A DNA stretch of 64,000 nt from Paraclostridium bifermentans (GTDB lineage: Bacteria; Bacillota; Clostridia; Peptostreptococcales; Peptostreptococcaceae), in NCBI RefSeq assembly GCF_019916025.1, contig NZ_CP079737.1, positions 3,100,001 to 3,164,000 on the forward strand, given 5' to 3'. The notes below the pieces were generated by a model that was not told where the DNA came from, did not search any database, and saw nothing but the letters and a program-made list of their open reading frames with translations. Position 1 is the stretch's first letter, and each line of letters starts with the position of its first letter. The position numbers and the translations under genes are program-made. Below are positions 37,175-45,854 of the stretch, piece by piece.

Positions 37175-39398
37175 TTTTTATTAACACCCCTTCTTTTTTT
37201 AATCTATTCAATTTTTTACTTAAATTAGAGTGTCTATCGTTTATCCTATTGTTTTTTATCATAAATTCTAAGTATTTAACATCTCCAACTAAAACTACTA
37301 ATTGTTTAGCTCTAGTTACTGCTGTGTAAAGTAGATTTCGATTTAATAGCATAGGCGGAGCCCAAGTTACTGGAATTACAATAGCTGGGAATTCACTTCC
37401 CTGACTTTTGTGTATTGTCGTACAAAAACTATGATCCAATTCATCTAACTCAGAGTATTCATAAGACACTATTTTAGTTTTATCAAATAGAACATATATA
37501 ATTTTATTTTCCTTATCTATATGATAAATATAACCTATATCCCCATTGTATATACCTTCCCCATTTTCACTCTTATCTTCATTTTCCCATTTTTTAGTAT
37601 AATTATTTTTTATTTGCATAACTTTATCGCCAACTCTAAAAATCCTTTTTTGTAGTGTTTCTTCAACTTTAAACTTTTCTTCTTTATTTAAATACTTTTG
37701 TAACTCTATATTTAAATTTGTAACACCTAAATCACCCTTTCTCATAGGTGCAAGAACTTGTATATCTTGTAGTTTATCTAAGTTATAAAATTTAGGTAGC
37801 CTTTGGCTAACTAAGCCAACTATTTCTTCTAAAATTGCTTCATTTGTATCTTTTTTTATAAAGAAAAAATCTTTACCTTTAACATTTAGGTGAAGTGGCA
37901 ATCCTTTGTTTATTCTATGTGCATTTACAACTATCATACTTTCTTGAGCTTGTCTAAAAATCTCATTCAATCTAACAACATTTATAACCTCTGAATCAAT
38001 AATGTCTTTTAAAACATTTCCAGCTCCAACAGATGGTAACTGATCACTATCTCCAACTAAAATCAATCTAGTTCCTGGTTTTATTGCTTTTAATAAGCTA
38101 TACATTAAAACAATATCTACCATTGAAACTTCATCAACAATAACTACATCTGCTTTTATAGGGTCTTCTTCATCTTTTAAAAAAACTAGTTCTTCTGAGT
38201 CTGTTGCATATCCCATTTCTAAAAGCCTATGAATTGTTTTAGCCTCTTTATCGGAAGTCTCACTCATCCTCTTTGCTGCTCTCCCTGTAGGTGCGGCTAA
38301 AAGAACGTCTTGTTTATTATTTTCAAATATTTTTATTATAGTATTTATAGTCGTCGTCTTTCCTGTTCCGGGACCTCCAGTAATAACTACTAATCCACCT
38401 TCAACAGCTTCTTTTACTGCTAATACTTGATTTGTAGCTAACTTTATATCAGTTTCTTTTTCTATATTTTCTATTTCTTTTTCTATATCTATATTTAATT
38501 CTTTAAATTGAGATTGAGATAATTTTATGATTTGCTTACAAACTCCATTCTCAGATAGATAATATGGTATTAGATATATGTGCTCTTCATCTCCAAAATT
38601 TCTTTCAATATGAATTTTTTGATCATAAGCTAAGCTTAAAATTGAATCTGAAATATATTCATTATCTACACCTAACAACTTGCTAGACTCATCTATTAAT
38701 ACATTCTTAGGTAAATATGTATGCCCACTTCCTAGTGACTGATTTAATGCGTATAAAACACCTTGCATTATTCTATCTTTAGAATATTTATCTATTCCTA
38801 AATTAGATGCTATTTTATCTGCTACTTTAAATCCTACTCCTCTTATATCCTCTGCTAACTTATATGGATTTTTAGTTATTATATCTATCGCTTTATTCTT
38901 ATATCTTTTATATATCTTTAAACAAAAGTTAGGAGTTATTCCATAAGGCGATAAATGCATTATTATATTTCTTAATTCTCTATTTTCTTCATAACTTTTA
39001 GCTATCTGCTCAATTTTTTTTGTACCTATACCCTCAACTTCCGAAAGCCTATGTGGAGAATTTTGAATAATATCTAAAGTATCTACTCCGAACTTTTCTA
39101 TTATTCTCTTTGCCATCTTTTCTCCTATTCCCTTTATTATCCCAGAAGATAAGTATACATATATTCCTTCTATGGATGATGGAGTAACTGGCATAAATGA
39201 ATTAACTTCAAATTGAGTTCCATATGTCTTATGATTTATCCACTTACCCTCAACTTCTATACTCTCTCCAACTGTCAAAGTAGGCATGCATCCAACTATA
39301 ACTATATCATTATTTTCATTTGATAAATGAGCTATAACATATCCATTATCTTCATTTTTAAATATAATATCACTTACCATTCCTTCAATCTTTTCCAT
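37170..39398 (-). CDS. recD2: RecD2-type DNA helicase
   Basis: A 742-residue SF1 5'-3' helicase not part of RecBCD. The N-terminal region carries an OB-like domain and helix-hairpin-helix repeats (GIGEKMAKRIIEKFG, EGIGTKKIEQI, RGVGFKVADKIA). The motor has Walker A GGPGTGKTTTI (about 341-351), VIVDEVSMVD, and the C-terminal FCTTIHKSQGSEFPAIVIP and YTAVTRAKQLVVLVG motifs. GGAGAT precedes the ATG. comFC follows with a 5-base overlap if its ATT start is real. Confidence 0.94.
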   Translation of the reverse strand: MEKIEGMVSDIIFKNEDNGYVIAHLSNENNDIVIVGCMPTLTVGESIEVEGKWINHKTYGTQFEVNSFMPVTPSSIEGIYVYLSSGIIKGIGEKMAKRIIEKFGVDTLDIIQNSPHRLSEVEGIGTKKIEQIAKSYEENRELRNIIMHLSPYGITPNFCLKIYKRYKNKAIDIITKNPYKLAEDIRGVGFKVADKIASNLGIDKYSKDRIMQGVLYALNQSLGSGHTYLPKNVLIDESSKLLGVDNEYISDSILSLAYDQKIHIERNFGDEEHIYLIPYYLSENGVCKQIIKLSQSQFKELNIDIEKEIENIEKETDIKLATNQVLAVKEAVEGGLVVITGGPGTGKTTTINTIIKIFENNKQDVLLAAPTGRAAKRMSETSDKEAKTIHRLLEMGYATDSEELVFLKDEEDPIKADVVIVDEVSMVDIVLMYSLLKAIKPGTRLILVGDSDQLPSVGAGNVLKDIIDSEVINVVRLNEIFRQAQESMIVVNAHRINKGLPLHLNVKGKDFFFIKKDTNEAILEEIVGLVSQRLPKFYNLDKLQDIQVLAPMRKGDLGVTNLNIELQKYLNKEEKFKVEETLQKRIFRVGDKVMQIKNNYTKKWENEDKSENGEGIYNGDIGYIYHIDKENKIIYVLFDKTKIVSYEYSELDELDHSFCTTIHKSQGSEFPAIVIPVTWAPPMLLNRNLLYTAVTRAKQLVVLVGDVKYLEFMIKNNRINDRHSNLSKKLNRLKKEGVLIKN

Positions 39399-39592
39399 AA
39401 ATAATCTCCTATAAAAATTCGATTCTCTTTAACAACTATGTGTGTAAATTTTTTCTCTCAAAAATAATCTATTAATTTAATTAATCTCATTAAATCCTTA
39501 ATAATTTTTTACTATATAATTTCCTTAAGCATAAAAATGCTAATTTTAGCGTTTACATAATTTACTATTATTATACAGCTAAATTTATATAA

Positions 39593-39626
39593 AAAAAATA
39601 GAAGACTGTAAATCTACAGTCTTCTT
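39593..39626 (-). terminator. Terminator of metK
   Basis: GAAGACTGTA pairs with TACAGTCTTC, and the minus strand continues with ATTTTTTTTAT. It lies 20 bases beyond the metK stop. Confidence 0.85.
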
Positions 39627-39646
39627 ATTACTAATATAAATATTTA

Positions 39647-40837
39647 TTATAATCCAGCTTGTTCTCTTAAAGCTTCAGCTTTATTAGTTCTTTCCCATGG
39701 TAAATCTAAGTCAGTTCTACCAAAATGTCCATAAGCTGCAACATTTTTGTACATAGGCTTTCTTAAGTCTAAGTCTCTTATTATTGCTCCTGGTCTTAAA
39801 TCAAAGTTCTTGTTAACTAAATCAACAAGTAATTCTTCACTTACTTTTCCAGTTCCAAATGTATCTATGAATACAGATAATGGTCTAGCAACACCTATAG
39901 CATAAGCTAACTCTATTTCACATTTGTCTGCAAGTCCTGCTGCTACTATATTTTTAGCAACGTATCTTGCAGCATATGCTGCTGATCTATCAACTTTTGT
40001 AGGATCTTTTCCTGAGAAAGCTCCTCCTCCATGTCTAGAGTATCCACCGTAAGTATCTATTATTATCTTTCTTCCAGTAAGACCTGTATCTCCTTGTGGT
40101 CCTCCTATAACGAATCTTCCAGTTGGGTTTATATATATTTTAGTTTCTTCATCTAAAAGTGCTTCTGGTATAACAACTTTTATAACTTTTTCTATTAAAT
40201 CTTTTCTTATTGTCTCAGTACTTACTGTTTCACAATGTTGAGTAGATATTAATACTGTATGAACTCTAACTGCTTTATTCCCATCGTATTCAACAGTAAC
40301 TTGAGTCTTTCCATCTGGTCTTAAGTATTCTAATTCTCCACTTTTTCTAACTTCTGTTAATCTTCTTGATAACTTATGAGCAAGAGATATTGGAAGAGGC
40401 ATTAATTCCTCTGTCTCATTACATGCGAAACCAAACATTATACCTTGGTCCCCAGCTCCTATTTTCTCTATTTCATCTTCAGTTAATTCTCCGCTTCTAT
40501 TTTCTAAAGCTTCATCAACTCCCATAGCAATATCCCCTGATTGCTCATCTATAGAAGTTATAACTGCACAAGTATCTCCGTCAAATCCAAACTTAGCTCT
40601 AGTGTATCCTATTTCTTTAACTGTTTCTCTAACTAATTTAGGTATATCAACGTAAGTGTTAGTACTTATTTCTCCTGCAACTAATACTAATCCTGTTGTA
40701 ACTGTTGTTTCGCAAGCAACTCTAGCTTGTGGATCTTTTTCTAAAAGTGCATCTAGTATCGCATCTGATATTTGATCACATATTTTATCTGGATGCCCTT
40801 CTGTAACTGATTCTGAAGTAAATAAATGTTTTGCCAT
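39647..40837 (-). CDS. metK: S-adenosylmethionine synthetase
   Basis: Makes S-adenosylmethionine from methionine and ATP. The 396-residue length is standard. Motifs: [18 protein letters not shown] at the N-end, [12 protein letters not shown] (about 128) and [24 protein letters not shown] precedes the ATG. It is a single-gene unit behind a SAM-I riboswitch and ahead of a terminator. Confidence 0.98.
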   Translation of the reverse strand: MAKHLFTSESVTEGHPDKICDQISDAILDALLEKDPQARVACETTVTTGLVLVAGEISTNTYVDIPKLVRETVKEIGYTRAKFGFDGDTCAVITSIDEQSGDIAMGVDEALENRSGELTEDEIEKIGAGDQGIMFGFACNETEELMPLPISLAHKLSRRLTEVRKSGELEYLRPDGKTQVTVEYDGNKAVRVHTVLISTQHCETVSTETIRKDLIEKVIKVVIPEALLDEETKIYINPTGRFVIGGPQGDTGLTGRKIIIDTYGGYSRHGGGAFSGKDPTKVDRSAAYAARYVAKNIVAAGLADKCEIELAYAIGVARPLSVFIDTFGTGKVSEELLVDLVNKNFDLRPGAIIRDLDLRKPMYKNVAAYGHFGRTDLDLPWERTNKAEALREQAGL

Positions 40838-40924
40838 TAATGTTTCCTCCTTTTATCTTTTAACCTTAGATTAAAATTCTTTCTATTACCTTAGATCCAT
40901 AATTGGAATAGTCTTTCTTGATAT

Positions 40925-40957
40925 TAAAAAAACCTCTTCTTTTTATAAGAAGAGGTT
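40925..40957 (-). terminator. Riboswitch terminator of metK
   Basis: AAGAAGAGGTT pairs with AACCTCTTCTT, followed by seven T on the minus strand. The AGGTTAGTTAATTATTGACG segment just upstream offers the alternative pairing with the aptamer. Confidence 0.85.
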
Positions 40958-40981
40958 AATTATATTCGTCAATAATTAACT

Positions 40982-41095
40982 AACCTCATCTTTCAAGATA
41001 TAAAATCTTGTAGGAATTAGCACCTTTTCCATTCGGAATGGTTGCTGGGTTTCACAGGGCCTGTCCCTCCACCTCTCTTAATAAGGTAATTAAGA
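40982..41095 (-). promoter_or_regulatory. SAM-I riboswitch (S box)
   Basis: On the minus strand TTATTAAGAGAGGTGGAGGG, then GGCCCTGTGAAACCCAGCAACC, GGTGCTAATTCCTACAAG and GAAAGATGAGG: every conserved S-box block in order. Control is by transcription termination at 40925-40957. With its promoter it accounts for the 390-base gap 40838-41227. Confidence 0.98.
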
Positions 41096-41123
41096 AATTT
41101 TATTAATTTTTATTACTTTACTA

Positions 41124-41152
41124 ATTATACTATTATTAATGATTCTTATCAA
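41124..41152 (-). promoter_or_regulatory. Promoter of the SAM riboswitch and metK
   Basis: Minus strand: TTGATA (41152-41147), 17-base spacer, TATAAT (41129-41124), about 22 bases before the first aptamer stem. Confidence 0.8.
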
Positions 41153-41227
41153 TATGTTTCTTTAAATTTTAAATGTTATTTTTTACTTTAGGCTCTCATA
41201 TATTTATTTTAAGGGGGGGATGTTCCT

Positions 41228-41737
41228 ATGTATTTGGCTAAAGTAAACTATAAAAAAGATAATGTTGTTCAAATCCTTAGTGATACATTAAAAGATATAA
41301 TTGATGAGAATACGGTTATAGTTTGTATAGGAACAGATAGAGCTATAGGCGATTCTTTAGGCCCTTTAGTTGGAACGATGTTAAAAAACAGCAATTATAA
41401 ATATCCTGTTTATGGTACTTTAGATAAACCTATTCACGCTTTAAATATATATGAATCCCTACAGTCTATAAAGAAAAAACATGTTAATGGTAATTTTTTG
41501 GCTATAGATGCTTGTCTAGGATCAAAAAGCAATATAGGAAATTTACAAGTAAGAAAAGGACCTATCCTGCCCGGAAAGGGAGTAGGTAAGAAACTTCCTG
41601 AAATTGGGAATTATTCTATCGTTGGTATTGTTGATAAAGTAGACGAAAATAATAAGTTTTCATTTAATAGTATACGTCTAAGCTTTATTTTAGATATGGC
41701 TGAAATAATAGCATTATCCTTAATACTTTCAACCTGA
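41228..41737 (+). CDS. yyaC: YyaC-family putative spore germination/sporulation peptidase
   Basis: A 169-residue protein of the YyaC family, related in fold to the germination protease and hydrogenase-maturation peptidases: IVCIGTDRAIGDSLGPLVG near residue 40, AIDACLG (about 95) and GVGKKLPEIGNYSIVGIVD. In Bacillus it is made during sporulation. AAGGGGGGG precedes the ATG. A weak SigmaE-like promoter (TTATTTT at 41176, 14 bases, CATATATT at 41197) lies upstream. It converges on fabZ and shares a terminator with it. Confidence 0.88.
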   Translation: MYLAKVNYKKDNVVQILSDTLKDIIDENTVIVCIGTDRAIGDSLGPLVGTMLKNSNYKYPVYGTLDKPIHALNIYESLQSIKKKHVNGNFLAIDACLGSKSNIGNLQVRKGPILPGKGVGKKLPEIGNYSIVGIVDKVDENNKFSFNSIRLSFILDMAEIIALSLILST

Positions 41738-41761
41738 TTTCAATATATCCCCTTTATACTC

Positions 41762-41801
41762 AAAAATAAAGAAGCTGTCAAAAGACAGCTTCTTTATTTT
41801 T
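41762..41801. terminator. Shared terminator of yyaC and fabZ
   Basis: AAAAATAAAGAAGCTGTC pairs perfectly with GACAGCTTCTTTATTTTT around an AAAA loop. The stem includes the fabZ stop codon and last codons, so it ends both converging genes. Confidence 0.9.
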
Positions 41802-42222
41802 GAACTAATGCAAACATTAATTCTCCGCTACAAACTAATTCTCCATCAACATATGCGCTTGCATTAGCCTTACCTATATTTCTTCTTAAAGAAGTCATTT
41901 CAACTTCCATTCTTAATGTATCTCCCGGTCTAACTTCTTTTTTAAATCTAACTTTATCTATACCTGCAAATACACCTAGTTTCCCTTTATTTTCGTCTAT
42001 AGACATCATAGCAACAGCTCCAACTTGAGCCATAGCTTCTATTATTAGAACTCCTGGCATTATAGGATATTCTGGAAAATGTCCTTGGAAAAATGGTTCA
42101 TTAACACTTACATTTTTTATACCCACAGCTCTTTTACCTTCTTCAAGTTCAACAACTTTATCTACAAGTAAAAATGGATACCTATGAGGTATTAATTCTT
42201 TTATTTGATCAATATTTAGCAT
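41794..42222 (-). CDS. fabZ: 3-hydroxyacyl-ACP dehydratase FabZ
   Basis: Dehydrates 3-hydroxyacyl-ACP in fatty-acid synthesis; 142 residues. The family motif [23 protein letters not shown] contains the catalytic His (about 49) and Glu. It begins one base after mreB, so it is co-transcribed with a cell-shape gene, an arrangement found in related clostridia. Confidence 0.96.
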   Translation of the reverse strand: MLNIDQIKELIPHRYPFLLVDKVVELEEGKRAVGIKNVSVNEPFFQGHFPEYPIMPGVLIIEAMAQVGAVAMMSIDENKGKLGVFAGIDKVRFKKEVRPGDTLRMEVEMTSLRRNIGKANASAYVDGELVCSGELMFALVQK

Positions 42223-42223
42223 A

Positions 42224-43270
42224 TTATTCTTCTCCTTTTATAGTTTTTCTTTTGAATAACCCTGTTCCACCTGTTTCTAACATATCTAAAGCTGATAATG
42301 ACTCTCCTGTACCTTTAGCAACACAAGATAAAGGATCTTCAGCTATTTTAACTTCCATACCTGTACTCTCCTCTATTCTTTTGTCTAGTCCATATAAAAG
42401 AGCTCCTCCACCTGTCATTATTATTCCACTTTCACTTATATCTGCCGCAAGTTCTGGAGGCGTTTTTTCAAGTACAGATCTAACAGTAGAAACAATTTGG
42501 TTAACTCCATCTGCTAAAGCATCTAGCATTTCCTTTGAGTCTATAGTTATTTTTTGAGGAAGTCCTGTTACTAAATTTCTACCTTTTACATCCATAGTAA
42601 CTTCTTCTTCTCTTGGATATGCAGTTCCAATATTAATTTTAACTTGTTCAGCAGTTCTATCCCCTATAAGTAAATTATGTTTTTTTCTCATATAATTTAC
42701 TATGTATTCATCAAATTTATCTCCACCGATTCTTATAGATTCACTTACAACTGCTCCTCCTAAAGATATTACGGCTATATCTGCTGTTCCTCCACCTATA
42801 TCAACAACCATATTACCATCAGGTTTAGATATATCTAATCCGGCCCCTATAGCGGCTGCTATAGGTTCTTCTATTATATAAACGTCTCTAGCTCCAGCTT
42901 GTCTTGTAGCTTCCTCTACAGCTCTCTTTTCTACCTCTGTAACTCCCGTTGGCACGCACACCATTATTCTAGGCATGAAAAATCGTGAAAAACCTTTCTT
43001 GTCTACCACTTTGTCTACATAATATGTTAACATTTTTTCAGTAATATTATAATCAGATATTACTCCATCTTTTAAAGGTCTTATAGCTACTATATTTCCT
43101 GGTGTTCTTCCTATCATCTTTCTAGCCTCATCACCTACAGCTAAAACAGTTTGTGACTTTTTATCTATTGCTACAACAGAAGGTTCTTTTACAACAATAC
43201 CCCTTCCATTGACATATACAAGAACATTTGCAGTACCTAAATCGATACCTATATCCGCTCCTTTTGTCAT
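42224..43270 (-). CDS. mreB: Rod-shape actin homologue MreB/Mbl
   Basis: A 348-residue bacterial actin that guides lateral wall synthesis. Phosphate loops are [13 protein letters not shown] and [17 protein letters not shown]; the adenosine motif is [18 protein letters not shown]. The start is the ATG at 43270 ([10 protein letters not shown]), nine bases after AGGAG; the in-frame TTG nine bases upstream overlaps that site. Next to spoIIID it resembles the mbl-type gene of Bacillus, so it may be called mbl. Confidence 0.95.
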   Translation of the reverse strand: MTKGADIGIDLGTANVLVYVNGRGIVVKEPSVVAIDKKSQTVLAVGDEARKMIGRTPGNIVAIRPLKDGVISDYNITEKMLTYYVDKVVDKKGFSRFFMPRIMVCVPTGVTEVEKRAVEEATRQAGARDVYIIEEPIAAAIGAGLDISKPDGNMVVDIGGGTADIAVISLGGAVVSESIRIGGDKFDEYIVNYMRKKHNLLIGDRTAEQVKINIGTAYPREEEVTMDVKGRNLVTGLPQKITIDSKEMLDALADGVNQIVSTVRSVLEKTPPELAADISESGIIMTGGGALLYGLDKRIEESTGMEVKIAEDPLSCVAKGTGESLSALDMLETGGTGLFKRKTIKGEE

Positions 43271-43360
43271 TAAATTCAACTCCTTCTCAATTTATATAAA
43301 CTTTTCGTTAATTTTAACACTCTACATACAAAATATACAAAAACTTGTTTTTAGTCAAGA

Positions 43361-43392
43361 AAAAAATGTAGGTTTTTTAACCTACATTTTTA
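43361..43392 (-). terminator. Terminator overlapping the spoIIID stop
   Basis: AAAAATGTAGG pairs with CCTACATTTTT around the TAA stop codon; the minus strand continues with T residues. The last codons of spoIIID form the 5' arm. Confidence 0.75.
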
Positions 43393-43643
43393 TTACACTT
43401 CACTTCATATTTTTGTTTTGTTGCCATTCCCCCTCTTATATGCCTTTCAGATTTATTCTTTTCCAAAACCATTTTAACCTCTTTTGCAAGAGATGGATTA
43501 ATTTCTTCTAATCGTTCAGTTACATCTTTGTGTATAGTACTTTTACTTACGCCAAATGTTTTAGCAGTTTGTCTAACTGTTGTTTTCTTTTCTAATATAT
43601 ACTTTGCTACAACTATAGCTCTTTCCTCTATATGCGATCTCAA
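43377..43643 (-). CDS. spoIIID: Sporulation transcriptional regulator SpoIIID
   Basis: An 88-residue helix-turn-helix regulator that tunes SigmaE-dependent genes in the mother cell. The HTH is at about 25-45 (TVRQTAKTFGVSKSTIHKDV), followed by a basic C-terminal helix (KSERHIRGGMATKQKY). The start is TTG at 43643 after GGGGGGAAGC. A SigmaE-type promoter lies just upstream. Confidence 0.95.
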   Translation of the reverse strand: MRSHIEERAIVVAKYILEKKTTVRQTAKTFGVSKSTIHKDVTERLEEINPSLAKEVKMVLEKNKSERHIRGGMATKQKYEVKCNKNVG

Positions 43644-43674
43644 AGCTTCCCCCCCTTAAATCCTACCTTAGTGA

Positions 43675-43703
43675 TATATATGTAAAAAAACAAAAAAATA
43701 TAA
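43675..43703 (-). promoter_or_regulatory. Probable SigmaE promoter of spoIIID
   Basis: Minus strand: TTATATT (43703-43697), 14 bases, CATATATA (43682-43675), close to the SigmaE pattern. The -35 overlaps the end of the spoIIQ terminator hairpin. Confidence 0.55.
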
Positions 43704-43739
43704 CAAGCTTAATCAAATTTGATTAAGCTTGTTATATTT
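43696..43739 (-). terminator. Terminator of spoIIQ
   Basis: A perfect 22-bp palindrome (43696-43717 against 43718-43739) containing ACAAGCTTAATCAAA, with T-rich sequence on the minus strand. It lies 100 bases beyond spoIIQ; between them is an imperfect palindrome with ATTTCC/GGAAAT arms and the GAGCAAC motif also seen at 26781. Confidence 0.8.
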
Positions 43740-43839
43740 TTTAATTCTTAGGAAATTATATTCATAATTTCCAACTTATACACTTGAGCAACGGACCTGT
43801 TTTTTTAAGGTTGTTGGCGATATGAGCAACGCGAATTTT

Positions 43840-44520
43840 TTATTTAATTAACGTCATAGGGTCTATAGTTTTACCATCTTTTGTTGCAGTTACATGCACG
43901 TGTGCACCTTCTAAACTTTCTACACTAGTAGTATTACCCACTTTTCCTATTACATCTCCGTCTTTAACTTCTTGACCTTTTTTAACAGATACTTTGTCAT
44001 CTAAGTTTGAATAAACAACAGCTACTTTATCTTTAGATTCCACTTTTACAGATACTCCATGTTGGTCATCTTTAAATACATCTGTTACTTTACCATTAAC
44101 AATTGATTTTACCTTACTTCCTTTTTTAGCTTGTACATCTAATGCTTTATGTATTTCCCATACATCTAATGTACTTGAGTAACTAGGCTCTTTTTCTGAA
44201 TACTCTCTAGTCACTTTTTCTCCTAGATAGTTTATTTTAGTTTCTTCCTTTTTAACAACTTCTTTTTCTTTTACCTTATCTAAGTTTTCTTTTGAATTGG
44301 TAGCTGTTGGCACAGTTTTATCATCTTTTTCTATTAGGTGAATTTCGCCTTCTTCATCACCTTTTGCCACTTTATTTTGATTATCTAAAAAACCGTTTTT
44401 TGAAGCTAAATCATCCACGCTATTTTTTGTAAACCAAATACCTCCAATTGCAACTAAACAAACACATACAAATAAGGCTAAGTAAAAACCATCTTTCTCT
44501 AATAGTTTTTTCTTTTTCAT
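43840..44520 (-). CDS. spoIIQ: Forespore protein SpoIIQ with LytM (M23) domain
   Basis: A 226-residue membrane protein of the engulfment channel (SpoIIQ:SpoIIIAH). One transmembrane segment (about 12-32, FYLALFVCVCLVAIGGIWF), an acidic/lysine-rich linker, then a LytM domain (about 115-226). The zinc ligands look complete: HKALD (HxxxD) and HVH near the end; as known, clostridial SpoIIQ can keep them while Bacillus SpoIIQ does not. Start at 44520 with GGAGGTG upstream; the longer frame lacks a ribosome site. Confidence 0.93.
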   Translation of the reverse strand: MKKKKLLEKDGFYLALFVCVCLVAIGGIWFTKNSVDDLASKNGFLDNQNKVAKGDEEGEIHLIEKDDKTVPTATNSKENLDKVKEKEVVKKEETKINYLGEKVTREYSEKEPSYSSTLDVWEIHKALDVQAKKGSKVKSIVNGKVTDVFKDDQHGVSVKVESKDKVAVVYSNLDDKVSVKKGQEVKDGDVIGKVGNTTSVESLEGAHVHVTATKDGKTIDPMTLIK

Positions 44521-44551
44521 GACGCACCTCCAAATATATTCATACATTTGT

Positions 44552-44580
44552 ATTTTGTACCTTATTTGTTATTTTTATAC
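44552..44580 (-). promoter_or_regulatory. Possible SigmaF promoter of spoIIQ
   Basis: Minus strand: GTATA (44580-44576), 14 bases, GGTACAAAAT (44561-44552). It resembles the SigmaF -35 and -10 with imperfect fit in the second half. spoIIQ is a forespore gene in other species. Confidence 0.4.
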
Positions 44581-44694
44581 AATTTTTATTCTTTTATATT
44601 TATTTTATTTTCATATTTTAAATATTAATTTTTCACTATGTATAAATAAATTAATATCCCTTCAATTTTTTATTTTATTTAATTCTTGAAATAC

Positions 44695-44741
44695 AAAAAA
44701 ACCCTAAACTAACTTGCAAATCAAGTTAGTTTAGAGTTTTT
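44695..44741 (-). terminator. Terminator of spoIID
   Basis: AAACTAACTTG pairs with CAAGTTAGTTT, extended by near-complementary flanks with one mismatch, and followed by GGGTTTTTTTG on the minus strand. It overlaps the spoIID stop codon. Confidence 0.8.
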
Positions 44742-45780
44742 AATATGTATCTTTAATATTGATATCTGAATAATAATGCTCTAATATTTCATAATATTTA
44801 TAACCATCCTTAGCCATTCCTTCTGCTCCCCATTGACTCATACCCACACCATGGCCATACCCTTTTACAATAATATCTACATAATCTTTATTAAACTTCA
44901 AATCAAAGTTAGCGGAATTTAAATTAAATAAACTCCTTATGTCACGGCCTGATATTTCTTTATTTCCAACCTTGATCTTCTCAACCGATCCACCTTTACT
45001 TCTTTCTTCTATACTAACTTGTTTTGATAGTTTATCATTAGAAATCGACATATTAGGATAACCTTTTCTAAGTGTGTTTATAAAGTCGGAATTATTTATC
45101 TTAACATTAGATGCATATTTGGGAGCATTTTTATCATAAGGACTATCTACAGATCTCAAATATGGATATTTAGTACTAAATACCTCTTCACTATTTTCAG
45201 TATTTCCTGATGATGTAGAAAAATATAATGGTAAAATTGCCTCATCTTCATATACTATAATTTGACCCTTAGTATCTTTCACAGCTTGTTCTATTTTTGT
45301 ATAAAATTTATCCATCCAAGCTTGGCCATTTTTACTTAGTAATTCTGATTTACTTTTATATTCCTGACAATGCTTATAATCTGTACATACAGCTGCATTT
45401 TTATGCTTACCAGTTTTTTTACTATATACTGTAAATGTTCTAGCAGCTACTGCTTGCGCCTTTAAAGCCTCTTTATCAAACTCTGCAGACATTTCCCCTG
45501 CAAGAACTCCACATAAATAATCTTCTATGTCTATAGTCTCTACTATTCCTTTTTTATGATTATAAACCTTTATTTTAGGTGATTCCTTATCTATAGTTTC
45601 GTAATTTTTAATACTTTTCTTTTTATTAATTTTTAGCTTAGTTTCAATTTTCAACTTATTTTGGATATGTGGTACTATATCTGGCTTTGAGTCTGAGTTA
45701 TATGCAAATATAGATACGCAAATAGGTATCGCCGCAGTTACCAAAACAGTACTAGCTAAAACTAACAATGGGTTTTTCAT
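44740..45780 (-). CDS. spoIID: Stage II sporulation protein D (lytic transglycosylase)
   Basis: A 346-residue membrane-anchored peptidoglycan lytic transglycosylase needed for engulfment. N-terminal transmembrane segment (about 5-25), then the SpoIID domain with DYLCGVLAGEMSAEFDKEALKAQAVAARTFTVY (catalytic Glu in GEM) and YGHGVGMSQWGAEGMA. GGAGG precedes the ATG. The start codon lies in one arm of a perfect 18-bp inverted repeat. murA is upstream on the same strand. Confidence 0.96.
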   Translation of the reverse strand: MKNPLLVLASTVLVTAAIPICVSIFAYNSDSKPDIVPHIQNKLKIETKLKINKKKSIKNYETIDKESPKIKVYNHKKGIVETIDIEDYLCGVLAGEMSAEFDKEALKAQAVAARTFTVYSKKTGKHKNAAVCTDYKHCQEYKSKSELLSKNGQAWMDKFYTKIEQAVKDTKGQIIVYEDEAILPLYFSTSSGNTENSEEVFSTKYPYLRSVDSPYDKNAPKYASNVKINNSDFINTLRKGYPNMSISNDKLSKQVSIEERSKGGSVEKIKVGNKEISGRDIRSLFNLNSANFDLKFNKDYVDIIVKGYGHGVGMSQWGAEGMAKDGYKYYEILEHYYSDINIKDTY

Positions 45781-45834
45781 AAAATTTTCCTCCTTGGATA
45801 AATACTTCTAATCCATAAATTTTATGAAAAACCC
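45770..45834 (-). repeat. Inverted repeat enclosing the spoIID ribosome site and start
   Basis: GGGTTTTTCATAAAATTT occurs on plus at 45770-45787 and its exact complement at 45817-45834, with 29 bases between. In minus-strand RNA the downstream arm covers the spoIID ATG and next four codons, and the loop holds the AGGAGG. The upstream arm also contains a SigmaE-like -10. Confidence 0.85.
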
Positions 45835-45847
45835 GTGTTAATTATGA
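45819..45847 (-). promoter_or_regulatory. Probable SigmaE promoter of spoIID
   Basis: Minus strand: TCATAAT (45847-45841), 14 bases, CATAAAAT (45826-45819). Transcription would start near 45812, giving a leader of about 32 bases that excludes the upstream arm of the inverted repeat. Confidence 0.6.
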
Positions 45848-45854
45848 CTAATTA

